Made by a program: the position numbers and the translations under genes
The notes under the pieces: generated by a model
Told to the model about the DNA's origin: nothing
The model's database searches: none
The model's input: only the letters and a program-made list of their open reading frames with translations
Assembly (NCBI RefSeq): GCF_000177075.1
Contig: NZ_ADEG01000062.1
Span: forward strand, 1 to 64,000
Direction of reading: 5' to 3'
Length of the DNA: 64,000 nucleotides
From: Hoylesella buccalis ATCC 35310
Lineage (GTDB): Bacteria; Bacteroidota; Bacteroidia; Bacteroidales; Bacteroidaceae
In this document: positions 36,338 through 46,509 of the stretch, in pieces
Position numbering within the stretch: the first letter of the stretch is position 1
Layout: every line of letters starts with the position of its first letter

Positions 36338-37237
36338 ATGATGAAAAATAAAAACAAAATACAGGCACACAGTGCCGTGATACTGGCCAACGTAATCTTT
36401 GGTTTAGGTGTACCCGTTACCAAACTCTTGCTCGACGAATGGGTGTCGCCCATGGGATACATGTTCACTCGATGCCTGGGTGCTGCGGTGATATTCTGGT
36501 TGATTAGTCTGTTCATGCCCAAAGAGCCTGTTGAGCGCAAAGACCTGTTCATCATCATGTTGGGTGGTTTGCTTGGATTTGTGGTTTCACAAACGCTCAC
36601 CGCCTGGGCTTTGGTATACACCACGCCGGTTTACTTCTCACTGATTGCCACACTGACACCCGTTGCCACCATGCTGATGGCGGCAGCTTTTTTGAAAGAG
36701 ACGCTCAATGGAAAGAAGACGATAGGCGTTCTCATCGGTATTGCCGGCGCGCTCTTGATGGTCTTCATGGGCTGGCAGAGCGGCTCAGGAACCAACGACG
36801 TGCTGGGCATCTTCCTCACCATTCTGAGTCTGCTCACCTGGGTCATCTATCTGTTGATTACTCGAAACGTTTCTCAGAAATACTCGGCCGTGACCCAGAT
36901 GAAGTGGATTTTCCTCATTTCTACCATCGCCGTGCTGCCTTTCGCCGCCCCCGAATGGGGTCAGCAGAAACTTTTCTCTGCCGCATGGGCCTGGACAGGC
37001 GTAGCCGAAATGGCCTTCATCGTGCTGTTCGCTACCGTGATGGGCTACTTTGCCATACCGTTCGCCATGCGCTACCTGCCCGCTACCACCGTAAGCATTT
37101 ACACCAATCTGCAACCTGTGGTTGCTTCGTTGGTAGCCATCTACATCGGACAGGACGTGCTGACCTGGGACAAACCGGTGGCCGGCATTCTCGTTTTGCT
37201 GAGTGCCTACATCATCACCAGAAAAAACGTGGAATAA
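36338..37237 (+). CDS. EamA/DMT-family permease
   Basis: An inner-membrane protein of 299 residues with ten predicted helices in two EamA halves (VILANVIFGLGVPVTKLLL at the start; VSIYTNLQPVVASLVAIYIG near the end). The family exports small metabolites such as amino acids. I chose ATG 36338 because a -7 box TAtaTTTG lies at 36274-36281, leaving almost no leader for the upstream ATG at 36299. Substrate unknown. Confidence 0.82.
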   Translation: MMKNKNKIQAHSAVILANVIFGLGVPVTKLLLDEWVSPMGYMFTRCLGAAVIFWLISLFMPKEPVERKDLFIIMLGGLLGFVVSQTLTAWALVYTTPVYFSLIATLTPVATMLMAAAFLKETLNGKKTIGVLIGIAGALLMVFMGWQSGSGTNDVLGIFLTILSLLTWVIYLLITRNVSQKYSAVTQMKWIFLISTIAVLPFAAPEWGQQKLFSAAWAWTGVAEMAFIVLFATVMGYFAIPFAMRYLPATTVSIYTNLQPVVASLVAIYIGQDVLTWDKPVAGILVLLSAYIITRKNVE

Positions 37238-37277
37238 TAAAACACGGAACCACACAAAAATCGTTCACATCACACCC

Positions 37278-37637
37278 ATGCTCATCGTTCACAACCGACT
37301 GATACCCTTCAAAAATTATGATGCCATCAACATTCTGGGAATGTTGTTTTGCCGCAAAGGAACGACCATCACGGCCGACCTTATTCAGCATGAGCGCATC
37401 CATACCCGGCAGATGATTGAACTGGGATTTGTATTCTTCTATCTCTTCTACGTCATCGAGTGGCTCATTCGCCTGCCAATGAGCGGGCGCGCCTACCTCA
37501 ACATTTCGTTCGAGCGCGAGGCGTACAGGCACATGGACGACCCCAACTATTTGCTCAACCGACGGCCATACGCTTGGACGCGCTATCTGAAAAACCCGAG
37601 TAAATCTCGCACGAAATCCCCCAAAAAATCGAATTAA
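37278..37637 (+). CDS. HERIH-motif membrane protein
   Basis: A 119-residue protein with QHERIHTRQ (HExxH-like) directly before a hydrophobic segment FVFFYLFYVIEWLIRL, then AYLNISFEREAYRHMDDPNY and a basic tail. I recall small Bacteroidota membrane proteins with H-E-K/R-I-H followed by FEREAY; they look like minimal zinc metallopeptidases, but the activity is untested as far as I know. I prefer ATG 37278 to the ATG at 37203 that overlaps the permease. It follows the permease by 40 bases and may be cotranscribed. Confidence 0.7.
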   Translation: MLIVHNRLIPFKNYDAINILGMLFCRKGTTITADLIQHERIHTRQMIELGFVFFYLFYVIEWLIRLPMSGRAYLNISFEREAYRHMDDPNYLLNRRPYAWTRYLKNPSKSRTKSPKKSN

Positions 37638-37693
37638 AAACGAAGGTCATAGCCTCCATGGATGGCACCCCACAAAGGCCGCCAACCAAGGGC

Positions 37694-37825
37694 GTTGACT
37701 TTGGGCACCAATGTCATACACTTTGGACCCCAAAGTCATAGACATTAACCTTCAAAGTCAATGCTTTTAGTTTCACAAGGGAAAAAAGAAGAGAAATGAG
37801 GACATGCTTTACTTCAACAGAAGTA
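37694..37825. repeat. 22-base-period GACTTT array with hairpin, locus B
   Basis: GACTTT-like units (GACTTT, CACTTT, GACATT, GCTTTT) start at 37698, 37719, 37741 and 37763, a 21-22 base period, with GTCA(A/T) before most of them. GCTTTACTTCaacaGAAGTAA follows at about 37806-37825. Locus A at 6091-6240 has the same order of parts. The gap between the two convergent genes (37638-37850) holds nothing else recognisable. Confidence 0.6.
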
Positions 37826-37850
37826 AATAACGAGCTTTGTATCAATTGGT

Positions 37851-38960
37851 TTATAAAACGTACGGTATCAGCAAATCATCACCGGCCAACGACACTTTCA
37901 AGCGATACTTATCGGTGTACTCCACATGCATGAGTTGTTTGGGGGCGGTAGACTGCGGTTCGGTCAACGCCAAGGCCACATGCCCCATGGTACGGCGGAG
38001 ATTGAGTTCGACACAAGGATGGATGCACAACTCCTCCCGATCCTCCATCCTCACCACCATCATGTCGATGCCAAACGGCCCCACATATTTGCCTTTGAAG
38101 AGCGAACCCACCAGCGAGATGACATGCGCCTGAATGAAATCGAGCAATTCGAGGGGTACATACCGCGCCATCATGTCGCGCTTCACCGCCTCCGAAGCGA
38201 TGACGTTACCCGTATAAGCGCCATGAACTGTCGAGAACAGTGACAGACCAAGGTATGCCACACGGCCGTTGTCCATAGCCATGAATTCCATTCCAAAATC
38301 ACAGACCTTATTATATTGCGGTTCTATCATGATGCCACCCTGCTTCTTGATGAGGTTTCGGCACCAACCTTCAACATGGCCACTGAAATCATGATCTACA
38401 TATCTCAACCCCCTGCCGCTACTGCTCCAAGGTGCCTTCAATACAAATCGCTCGCCATCTACCATGAGCCGGTCGGCCAACTGAGCGGCATCGCCCGAGA
38501 AAAAAGTGCTGGTTCCTACGAAACGCTCGTGTGATGCTGCAAGAACAGGTAGCAAATGGGTTGCAGCGAACGTGCGACTGCTCAGTTTGCGCATAACATC
38601 TAATTGCTTGGCCGTGGGCACTGTTTGTCTAAACGTCGCGTTGGACGACACTAAATAGTGACACAAGGCCCTGTTCCACCCCCAAGGTTCGACCTTCACC
38701 GTGGAGAAATCGATGGGAACACGGCACAAATCGGCATGCGAAATAAACAACACATCATGCACCAAACCGCCAAGACGGCGTGCCGATTCGAGTGCAGCCG
38801 ACACGTCATCTACCAGCACCATGTCACCATCGTCAGCCCACAGAGCCGGCAGATAGCCCAGGTCGGCACGCAATTCGCGTGCAGCATGCGGAGCCGTGAA
38901 AGCATCCATGTTGGACGCCAATGCTACATCGTGATCTGGATTGAAGATATGTAATTTCAT
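37851..38960 (-). CDS. ATP-grasp-like conserved Bacteroidales protein
   Basis: A soluble 369-residue protein starting MKLHIFNPDHDVALA. FVLKAPWSSSGRGLRYV resembles an ATP-grasp lysine and glycine-rich loop, IMIEPQYNKVCDFGMEF the hinge, and CIHPCVELNLRRTMGHVAL the E-x-N metal site. Such enzymes join a carboxylate to an amine or thiol with ATP. I recall it as a conserved Bacteroidales gene without assigned function. It faces the HERIH gene convergently and diverges from the AAA ATPase at 39096. Confidence 0.65.
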   Translation of the reverse strand: MKLHIFNPDHDVALASNMDAFTAPHAARELRADLGYLPALWADDGDMVLVDDVSAALESARRLGGLVHDVLFISHADLCRVPIDFSTVKVEPWGWNRALCHYLVSSNATFRQTVPTAKQLDVMRKLSSRTFAATHLLPVLAASHERFVGTSTFFSGDAAQLADRLMVDGERFVLKAPWSSSGRGLRYVDHDFSGHVEGWCRNLIKKQGGIMIEPQYNKVCDFGMEFMAMDNGRVAYLGLSLFSTVHGAYTGNVIASEAVKRDMMARYVPLELLDFIQAHVISLVGSLFKGKYVGPFGIDMMVVRMEDREELCIHPCVELNLRRTMGHVALALTEPQSTAPKQLMHVEYTDKYRLKVSLAGDDLLIPYVL

Positions 38961-39030
38961 TGTCAGAAAGCCTCATTCTTTTAACTGGGTACAAAAATAA
39001 TAAAAAAAGATGATATTTTGCAATATAGAG

Positions 39031-39061
39031 TTTGCAATTATAGAAATTAATAGTATCTTTG
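39031..39061 (+). promoter_or_regulatory. Promoter of AAA ATPase gene
   Basis: TTTG at 39031-39034, a 19-base spacer, and TAtcTTTG at 39054-39061 form a near-perfect Bacteroidota promoter, 34 bases upstream of the start. Confidence 0.75.
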
Positions 39062-39095
39062 CAGTGACGATTATGCAATTTAAAAGGATTTAGAA

Positions 39096-40283
39096 ATGGA
39101 ATCTTTCTTCCGCACTCATAAGAACCTTGTAGAGCACACCAAAGCGCCAGTTCGTCGCACCCTCATGGATGAGATTGACTGGAACGACCGCTTGATTGGC
39201 ATCAAGGGAACAAGAGGTGTGGGAAAGACCACATTCTTGTTGCAATACGCACAAGAAAATTTTGAGAGTACTGATCGCCGCTGCCTGTACATCAACATGA
39301 ACAACTTCTACTTCCAAGGCTGCGGAATAGATGATTTTGCGAAGCAATTTGTTGAGCAGGGCGGTAAGGTGCTGCTCATTGACCAGGTGTTTAAGCAGCC
39401 AAACTGGAGTGAGGAGCTAAGGCGATGCCACGACCGTTTTCCGGAATTGAAGGTGATTTTCACCGGCTCGAGCGTGATGAGGCTCAAGGAAGAGAATCCC
39501 GAACTGAACGGTATTGTAAAAAGTTACAACCTGCGCGGGTTCTCGTTTCGCGAGTTTCTCAACCTCAAGACCAACAACCAGTTTACGCCTTACACGCTTG
39601 ACGAGATACTAACGAATCACGAACACATCATCAAGCAAATCCTGCCAAAGGCCAGTCCGGCGAAATACTTCATGGACTACATCCACCATGGCTTCTACCC
39701 GTTCTTTCTGGAGAATCGCAATTTCTCGGAGAATCTGCTGAAGACCATGAACATGATGACGGAGGTAGACATTCTGCTCATCAAGCAAATCGAACTGAAA
39801 TACCTCACAAAAATCAAGAAGCTGTTCTACCTGTTGGCCACCGAAGGGCAGTGTGCGCCCAACATCAGCAATCTGGCGCACGAGATACATACCAGCCGCG
39901 CTACGGTGATGAATTACATCAAATACCTGGCCGATGCCCGATTGATTAACATCATCTATCCCATGGGTCAAGATTTCCCGAAGAAACCCAGCAAAGTGAT
40001 GATGCACAACACCAATTTGCAATATGTGATCTATCCGAACAAGGCAGATACACAGGATTTGATGGAGACTTTCTTCGTGAACTGCATGTGGAAAGACCAC
40101 GCAGTGAACCAAGCTGGCAAAGACCGTTTCTACCTGGTTGACGGCAAACAGAAGTTCAGAATTTGCGATGCAAAGAGCGAACATAAAATACATTATAGCA
40201 GTGATACCGTCTACGCCCGATACAACACTGAGGTGGGGCAAGACAACCGCATCCCCCTATGGCTGTTTGGTTTTCTATATTGA
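39096..40283 (+). CDS. AAA_14-type ATPase with C-terminal DUF4143-like domain
   Basis: A soluble 395-residue protein. The P-loop GTRGVGKTTFLLQYA is at about 38-52, and VLLIDQVFKQPNW plus VIFTGSSVMRL are the Walker B and sensor regions. A winged-helix-like segment (TSRATVMNYIKYLADARLI, about 265-285) and a nuclease-like DUF4143-type C-terminus follow. Many such proteins exist as lineage-expanded families in Bacteroidota with no clear role. In the Walker B region DQ stands where DE is usual, which may lower ATPase activity. Confidence 0.75.
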   Translation: MESFFRTHKNLVEHTKAPVRRTLMDEIDWNDRLIGIKGTRGVGKTTFLLQYAQENFESTDRRCLYINMNNFYFQGCGIDDFAKQFVEQGGKVLLIDQVFKQPNWSEELRRCHDRFPELKVIFTGSSVMRLKEENPELNGIVKSYNLRGFSFREFLNLKTNNQFTPYTLDEILTNHEHIIKQILPKASPAKYFMDYIHHGFYPFFLENRNFSENLLKTMNMMTEVDILLIKQIELKYLTKIKKLFYLLATEGQCAPNISNLAHEIHTSRATVMNYIKYLADARLINIIYPMGQDFPKKPSKVMMHNTNLQYVIYPNKADTQDLMETFFVNCMWKDHAVNQAGKDRFYLVDGKQKFRICDAKSEHKIHYSSDTVYARYNTEVGQDNRIPLWLFGFLY

Positions 40284-40406
40284 CAAGCGACAGAGGGGCG
40301 AATCAAGACAAGCGAACAAATAAATACAGCAACAAAAGAACAAGAATGATAGTAAAGAATTAAAAGATTCATACGAAACATTTATTCATATTTTATTTAT
40401 AACAAA

Positions 40407-43400
40407 ATGGCAAAAGAAAAAAAGTTTATCACTTGTGATGGTAACGAAGCCGCAGCTCATATCAGTTACATGTTTTCTGAGGTAGCTGCCATCTACCCCA
40501 TCACACCGTCTTCTCCTATGGCCGAACATGTTGATACATGGGCTGCCAAGGGACGAAAGAACCTATTTGGTCAAACGGTTACGGTACAAGAAATGCAGTC
40601 GGAAGGAGGCGCAGCCGGTGCCGTGCATGGCTCTCTTCAATCAGGCGCATTGACCACAACCTATACAGCATCGCAGGGTTTGCTGCTCATGATACCAAAC
40701 ATGTACAAGATAGCTGGCGAACAGCTGCCTTGCGTTATCAACGTTTCGGCGCGTACCATTGCCACACACTCATTGTGTATCTTTGGTGACCACTCTGACG
40801 TAATGGCTTGCCGTCAAACTGGTTTCGCCATGTTCTGCGCTGGATCCGTTCAAGAGGTGATGGATTTGTCGACTGTACCTCATTTGGCTACCTTAAAGAC
40901 AAGCATTCCTTTCATCAATTTCTTCGATGGTTTCCGTACTTCGCATGAGTATCAAAAAATTGAAATGATTGACGAAGAGGAAATCAAGAAATTGATTGAC
41001 TATGACGACATCAAACGTTTCCGCGACCGCGCACTCACTCCAGAGCGTCCAGTAACTCGCGGTACGGCTGAAAACCCAGAGACATTCTTCACACATCGCG
41101 AAGCATGCAACAAGCATTACGAGGATGTGCCAGATGTTGTGGAAGGCTATCTGAAACAAATCTCTGAGCTTACAGGTCGCGAATACCACATCTTCTCTTA
41201 TTATGGAGCAGAGGATGCAGAGAACATCATCATCTTGATGGGTTCGGCTACCGAAGCCGCTCGTGAGGTGATTGACCATCAGTTGAAGGAAGGTAAGAAG
41301 GTCGGAATGATTTCGGTACACCTCTATCGTCCATTCTCTGTAAAACACCTGTTGGCCGCAGTGCCAAAGACTGTTAAGCGTATTGCAGTGTTGGATCGCA
41401 CGAAAGAGCCAGGTGCCGAAGGCGAACCGCTGTACCTTGACGTGAAGAGTGCTTTCTATGACGTAGAAAACAAGCCACTGATTGTGGGTGGACGCTATGG
41501 ACTGGGTTCAGCTGACATCACGCCAAGCCACATCATCTCTGTGTTTGACAACCTGGAGATGAACGAGCCGAAGAACCACTTTACGGTTGGTATTGTTGAT
41601 GACGTGACCTTTACTTCACTTCCTTTGCTTGAAGACATTCCTCTGGGAGCCGAAGGAACGTTCGAAGCTAAGTTCTTTGGACTGGGTGCTGACGGTACTG
41701 TAGGTGCCAACAAGAACTCTGTGAAGATTATCGGTGATAATACCGATAAATATTGTCAGGCCTACTTCTCGTACGACTCGAAGAAGTCAGGAGGTTTCAC
41801 CTGCTCACATCTTCGCTTTGGCGATCAGCCCATTCACTCTACCTACAAAGTAATCACACCTAACTTTGTGGCTTGCCACGTTCAGGCATACTTGAGAATG
41901 TATGACGTGATTCGCGGTCTGCGCAAGAATGGTACCTTCCTTTTGAACACCGTATTTGAGGGAGAAGAGTTGGCCAACTTCATTCCAAACAGACTGAAGC
42001 GCTACTTTGCTCAAAACAACATTACGGTATATTACATCAATGCAACGAAGATTGCACAAGAAATTGGTTTGGGCAACCGTACCAACACCATTCTACAGAG
42101 TGCCTTCTTCCGTATCACCGAGGTGATTCCTGTTGACCTTGCCGTTGAACAGATGAAGAAATTCATCGTGAAGTCTTATGGTAACAAGGGACAGGACATC
42201 GTTGACAAGAACTACGCAGCTGTAGAACGCGGTGTGGAGTATCAGCAATTGACGGTTGACCCAGCATGGGCAGACCTTGCAGATGAAGAAGAAGCACCAG
42301 AAGAGGATGTTCCCGCATACATCAAGGAAATCGTACGTCCTATCAATGCACAGAATGGCGATTTGCTGAAAGTATCCGATTTCGTGAAATACGATATGAT
42401 TGACGGTACCATGCTGAATGGTTCGTCTGCCTATGAGAAGCGAGGTGTTGAAGCATTCAACCCAGAGTGGACACCCGAAAACTGTATCCAGTGTAACAAA
42501 TGTGCTTACGTTTGTCCTCACGCAGCCATTCGTCCATTTGTATTGGATGAGGAAGAGGTGAAAGGCTTCAATGACAAGACCCTGGCTATGAAGGTTCCAA
42601 GACCGATGGCTGGCATGAACTTCCGCATTCAGGTAAGTGTACTCGACTGTGTAGGTTGTGGTAACTGTGCCGATGTCTGCCCTGGAAACAAACAAGGTAA
42701 GGCATTGAAGATGGTTCCATTTACACGCGATGAGAAGATGATTGAGAACTGGAACTACCTCACCAAGAATGTAAAGAGCAAACAACATCTTGTTGATATC
42801 CAGAGCAATGTGAAGAATTCTCAATTTGCACAACCCTTGTTTGAGTTCTCGGGTGCATGTGCAGGATGTGGTGAAACACCTTATGTAAAATTGGTTTCAC
42901 AATTGTTTGGCGATCGTGAAATGCTTGCCAACGCAACAGGTTGTTCATCCATTTACTCTGCATCACTGCCTTCAACACCATACACGACCAATGCAGACGG
43001 TAAGGGGCCGGCCTTTGCCAACTCATTGTTTGAAGACTTCTGCGAATTTGGTATGGGTATGGTAATGGGCAACAAGAAGATGCGTGACCGTCTTGCTGTC
43101 CTTCTCAACCAATTGGTAGAAAAAGAAGATTCGTCTAACGAGTTGAAAGAGGCCGTTCAGAAGTGGATGGAAGCGAAAGAAGACGCTCAAGGCTCTAAGG
43201 AAGCCACAGAACAACTCAAGCCTCTTATCAAGGCAGGTGCAGAGAAAGGTTGTGACACTTGCAAAGAACTGATGACGCTGGAGCACTACCTCATCAAACG
43301 TTCACAGTGGATTATTGGTGGTGACGGTGCATCGTATGACATCGGTTTCGGTGGACTCGACCACGTTATCGCATCAGGTGAAGATGTTAATATCTTAGTT

Positions 43401-44087
43401 CTCGATACGGAAGTTTACTCGAATACGGGTGGACAGAGTTCAAAGGCAACACCACTTGGGGCCATTGCTCAATTCGCAGCCCAAGGAAAGCGCATCCGCA
43501 AAAAGGACTTAGGCTTGATGGCTACGACCTATGGGTATGTGTATGTTGCACAGATAGCAATGGGTGCCGACCAGGCTCAAACGCTGAAAGCCATTCGTGA
43601 AGCTGAGGCTTATCCCGGACCATCGCTCATCATCGCCTATTCACCCTGTATCAACCACGGCTTGAAAGCCAAGGGTGGCATGGGTAAGAGCCAGGCAGAG
43701 GAAGCTCGTGCCGTTGCTTGCGGTTACTGGCACTTGTGGAGATACAATCCTCAGCTGGCCGATGAAGGCAAGAATCCATTCATGCTCGACTCTAAAGAAC
43801 CAGACTGGAGCAAGTTCCGCGATTTCTTATTGGGTGAAGTTCGCTACCTGTCTGTGAAGAAAGCATATCCTCATGAAGCCGATGAACTGTTCCAAGCTGC
43901 AGAGGATATGGCGAAACTGCGCTATAACAGCTATGTTCGCAAATCGCAAGAGGACTGGAGTATGTCAAATGGAGAAGTAGACAAAACCGCCAATGAGGAT
44001 CCTAATACAGCCGAAGCTACAGAAAAAGTGGTAGCAAGTGAGCCGAAGGAGGATTCAAAGGCCGAGCATGTTGATGCAAAATCTTAA
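40407..44087 (+). CDS. nifJ: Pyruvate:ferredoxin (flavodoxin) oxidoreductase
   Basis: A single-chain PFOR of 1226 residues converting pyruvate and CoA to acetyl-CoA, CO2 and reduced ferredoxin. In order: the N-terminal pyruvate and TPP pyrimidine domain (YPITPSSPMAEH), the gamma domain, two [4Fe-4S] ferredoxin motifs (CIQCNKCAYVCPH from C693; CVGCGNCADVCPG from C748), a further cluster cysteine set at CAGCGETP, and the TPP site GDGASYDIGFGG near 972 with YSNTGGQ. A Lys/Glu-rich insert before QWIIGGDG and an acidic C-terminal tail add length over the usual 1180 or so. No clear promoter box was found upstream. Confidence 0.95.
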   Translation: MAKEKKFITCDGNEAAAHISYMFSEVAAIYPITPSSPMAEHVDTWAAKGRKNLFGQTVTVQEMQSEGGAAGAVHGSLQSGALTTTYTASQGLLLMIPNMYKIAGEQLPCVINVSARTIATHSLCIFGDHSDVMACRQTGFAMFCAGSVQEVMDLSTVPHLATLKTSIPFINFFDGFRTSHEYQKIEMIDEEEIKKLIDYDDIKRFRDRALTPERPVTRGTAENPETFFTHREACNKHYEDVPDVVEGYLKQISELTGREYHIFSYYGAEDAENIIILMGSATEAAREVIDHQLKEGKKVGMISVHLYRPFSVKHLLAAVPKTVKRIAVLDRTKEPGAEGEPLYLDVKSAFYDVENKPLIVGGRYGLGSADITPSHIISVFDNLEMNEPKNHFTVGIVDDVTFTSLPLLEDIPLGAEGTFEAKFFGLGADGTVGANKNSVKIIGDNTDKYCQAYFSYDSKKSGGFTCSHLRFGDQPIHSTYKVITPNFVACHVQAYLRMYDVIRGLRKNGTFLLNTVFEGEELANFIPNRLKRYFAQNNITVYYINATKIAQEIGLGNRTNTILQSAFFRITEVIPVDLAVEQMKKFIVKSYGNKGQDIVDKNYAAVERGVEYQQLTVDPAWADLADEEEAPEEDVPAYIKEIVRPINAQNGDLLKVSDFVKYDMIDGTMLNGSSAYEKRGVEAFNPEWTPENCIQCNKCAYVCPHAAIRPFVLDEEEVKGFNDKTLAMKVPRPMAGMNFRIQVSVLDCVGCGNCADVCPGNKQGKALKMVPFTRDEKMIENWNYLTKNVKSKQHLVDIQSNVKNSQFAQPLFEFSGACAGCGETPYVKLVSQLFGDREMLANATGCSSIYSASLPSTPYTTNADGKGPAFANSLFEDFCEFGMGMVMGNKKMRDRLAVLLNQLVEKEDSSNELKEAVQKWMEAKEDAQGSKEATEQLKPLIKAGAEKGCDTCKELMTLEHYLIKRSQWIIGGDGASYDIGFGGLDHVIASGEDVNILVLDTEVYSNTGGQSSKATPLGAIAQFAAQGKRIRKKDLGLMATTYGYVYVAQIAMGADQAQTLKAIREAEAYPGPSLIIAYSPCINHGLKAKGGMGKSQAEEARAVACGYWHLWRYNPQLADEGKNPFMLDSKEPDWSKFRDFLLGEVRYLSVKKAYPHEADELFQAAEDMAKLRYNSYVRKSQEDWSMSNGEVDKTANEDPNTAEATEKVVASEPKEDSKAEHVDAKS

Positions 44088-44115
44088 GCAAGAAACATAG
44101 CTCATAATATTTAGA

Positions 44116-44154
44116 AAAGAGGGAGTATCAGCAACATGATACCCCTCTTTTTTT
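44116..44154 (+). terminator. Terminator after PFOR
   Basis: AAAGAGGGAGTATCA pairs with TGATACCCCTCTTT (44116-44150), followed by a T-run to 44154. Confidence 0.8.
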
Positions 44155-44430
44155 CTTATTTTACGATGGATTGAGGGTGATTGAATTATTTTCTGGCTTT
44201 CTAAGAATATGAATATAGGAGTGTATTCTATCCCTTGCAGCTAAACTTGGGGCGTAATACATCGCATACAGCACTAAAACCTATTTAACGAATAAGACTT
44301 CTTTGTAGATTTAAAGCTCCTTCTGCTGATGAACCAGTTAATAGAAGTCTAACCTCCACCCTATCTGTTAACAAAATTTAAAGGCAGTAAAAAGTATTGT
44401 TGGGTGACCTTATGCTGCATTCTTTTTTTG

Positions 44431-44438
44431 TATCTTTG
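44431..44438 (+). promoter_or_regulatory. -7 box for rho
   Basis: TAtcTTTG fits the -7 consensus 75 bases ahead of the rho N-terminal start; no -33 box at the right spacing. Confidence 0.45.
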
Positions 44439-44512
44439 CAAACAAATAAAAACATACAAAGTCGTTTCTCTTCTGAAACGCAGAAATTTCTATCAACACT
44501 TATTATACAACA

Positions 44513-44815
44513 ATGTATAGCAAAGACGAATTATCATCTAAAGATATCCAGGAATTGTCGGATATCGCTCAAAAACTGGGTGCCGAAATTGACGAAAACA
44601 ATACGCCAGAAGAAATCATATATTCAATACTCGATAAACAAGCTACGTCAGAAACAGATGAAAACGCCACAGGTACCAAGCGGCGTCGTATTCGCATACC
44701 AGTACGTGAAACTGACAGAGTGTACTCGGTGAATGGGAAAGAGGGTGAGAACTTCGACCTGAAAAAGAAAAACCAGCAAGCGAGCCAACTTCTTTATTCA
44801 AAGAGGATGACATGA
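44513..44815 (+). CDS. rho: Rho N-terminal fragment (frameshifted)
   Basis: This 100-codon frame carries the Rho N-terminal helix-loop domain ([18 protein letters not shown]...[12 protein letters not shown]) and then [11 protein letters not shown] and [17 protein letters not shown], which I recognise from Bacteroidota Rho. After LKKK it continues 14 codons of unrelated sequence to a TGA. The other frame, open from 44749, reads [17 protein letters not shown] and runs straight into the rest of Rho. Adding one A to the run at 44762-44766 would fuse the two ([10 protein letters not shown]). It is a deletion, a programmed shift, or a sequencing error. The stop overlaps the next ATG by ATGA. Confidence 0.75.
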   Translation: MYSKDELSSKDIQELSDIAQKLGAEIDENNTPEEIIYSILDKQATSETDENATGTKRRRIRIPVRETDRVYSVNGKEGENFDLKKKNQQASQLLYSKRMT

Positions 44816-46509
44816 GCAAAGATGATACTTCGACACAAGAAGAGCAGGAACTGACACCGGAAGAAGAACTTGCAGCCATTCCTAAGCATAGAGGGAGAAA
44901 GACAAAACGCGAGCTTGAACTTCTTGCAATGATTGATGCCAAGAAGGAAGAGAACCAAGAAGATACAGAAGAGCAAGAAATAGAGGCAGAAGATAACGAC
45001 GATACCGAAGCATCACGCTCAAATGAAGCACATGATGAGGTGTATGAAAAAGATTCTGAGAACGCGGAAGAAGAGGCTTCAGAGGCAGATGCAGAAGGCA
45101 CATCTCATAAAGACTCTGGTATGAGTAACTTACTGGAACGCTTACAAGCGAAAGTGAATGCGCACAATGAAAACGAGCAAGAACGTCGCGAGGCCATTGC
45201 AGAAGGCATTTGGGAAGGAGATCCTGCCGATGGTACAGACTTTATCGTTGTGCAAGACTTACCCATCGTAGATCAAGGTGCGGTGCCGAGTTATGACATG
45301 TTTGACAATCCAACCACACCCGTCATGCCTTCGGCTTCATACCAAACGCCTGTTAACACGAACGCTTCCAACCAACCAGCATACGACTTCTCAGACATTA
45401 TTGAAGCAAATGGTGTCCTGGAAATCATGCCAGATGGCTATGGATTTCTGCGTTCCAGCGATTACAATTATCTGTCTTCGCCTGACGATGTGTACGTGGC
45501 CAGCTCACAAATCAAGAAGTATGGCTTGAAGACGGGTGATGTGGTGCAATGTCATGTTCGCCCTCCGCATGACGGAGAGAAGTACTTTCCATTGACCAAC
45601 ATCGACAAAATCAACGGAAGAAACCCAAATGAGATTCGTGACAGAATACAATTTGAACATCTCACTCCACTCTTCCCAGAAGAGAAATTCACACTCTGTG
45701 GCGATAAAGCAACTACCAATTTGTCAACAAGAGTGGTCGACCTCTTCTCTCCTATCGGTAAAGGTCAGCGTGCCTTGATAGTCGCTCAACCCAAAACCGG
45801 TAAGACCATCTTGATGAAAGATATTGCCAATGCCATCGCTGCCAACCACCCCGAGGCGTATTTGATGATGCTTTTAATCGACGAACGACCTGAGGAAGTG
45901 ACCGACATGGCGCGAACCGTGAATGCAGAAGTTATCGCATCCACGTTCGATGAACCGGCAGAGCGACATGTTAAGATTGCAGGAATCGTGCTTGAGAAAG
46001 CCAAACGAATGGTTGAATGTGGGCATGATGTGGTGATATTCCTCGACTCTATTACCCGTTTGGCCCGCGCCTATAATACCGTGAGCCCTGCTTCAGGCAA
46101 GGTATTGACCGGTGGTGTGGATGCAAATGCATTACAAAAGCCGAAACGATTCTTTGGTGCGGCCCGCAACATTGAAGGCGGTGGATCACTGACTATCATC
46201 GCTACAGCACTGATTGATACGGGTAGTAAGATGGATGAGGTAATCTTCGAAGAGTTTAAGGGTACCGGTAACATGGAACTTCAATTAGACCGGTCACTTT
46301 CTAACAAGCGCATCTTCCCAGCTGTCAACCTGGTTGCATCGAGCACTCGTCGTGACGACTTGCTGCAAGACAAGACCACACTGGATAGAATGTGGATTCT
46401 ACGCAAGTATATTGCCGACATGAACCCAATTGAAGCAATGAACTCAATTCATGACAGAATGATAAGAACCCACAGCAATGACGAGTTCTTGATGTCAATG
46501 AACTCATGA
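44812..46509 (+). CDS. rho: Transcription termination factor Rho, main part
   Basis: The hexameric RNA helicase that ends transcription at Rho-dependent sites. The product (565 residues from ATG 44812) has a long acidic, low-complexity stretch (about 1-150), then the cold-shock-like RNA-binding fold ([16 protein letters not shown], about 196-211), and the ATPase core with Walker [19 protein letters not shown], the Q-loop and R-loop region and the arginine finger region. The acidic insertion is typical of Bacteroidota Rho, where it is known as a disordered region that promotes condensates. The true N-terminus is in the preceding frame. uvrA overlaps its stop by 4 bases. Confidence 0.92.
   Translation: MSKDDTSTQEEQELTPEEELAAIPKHRGRKTKRELELLAMIDAKKEENQEDTEEQEIEAEDNDDTEASRSNEAHDEVYEKDSENAEEEASEADAEGTSHKDSGMSNLLERLQAKVNAHNENEQERREAIAEGIWEGDPADGTDFIVVQDLPIVDQGAVPSYDMFDNPTTPVMPSASYQTPVNTNASNQPAYDFSDIIEANGVLEIMPDGYGFLRSSDYNYLSSPDDVYVASSQIKKYGLKTGDVVQCHVRPPHDGEKYFPLTNIDKINGRNPNEIRDRIQFEHLTPLFPEEKFTLCGDKATTNLSTRVVDLFSPIGKGQRALIVAQPKTGKTILMKDIANAIAANHPEAYLMMLLIDERPEEVTDMARTVNAEVIASTFDEPAERHVKIAGIVLEKAKRMVECGHDVVIFLDSITRLARAYNTVSPASGKVLTGGVDANALQKPKRFFGAARNIEGGGSLTIIATALIDTGSKMDEVIFEEFKGTGNMELQLDRSLSNKRIFPAVNLVASSTRRDDLLQDKTTLDRMWILRKYIADMNPIEAMNSIHDRMIRTHSNDEFLMSMNS

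Larger units (their letters stand above)
44088..44512. other. Gene-free stretch between PFOR and rho
   Basis: It holds the PFOR terminator and the rho promoter box at 44431-44438. Nothing else is recognised. Confidence 0.6.

Noticed and set aside
42093..42833. 246-codon minus-strand frame inside the PFOR gene
   Set aside because: Antisense to conserved ferredoxin and TPP domains; composition is a mirror of the PFOR codons.
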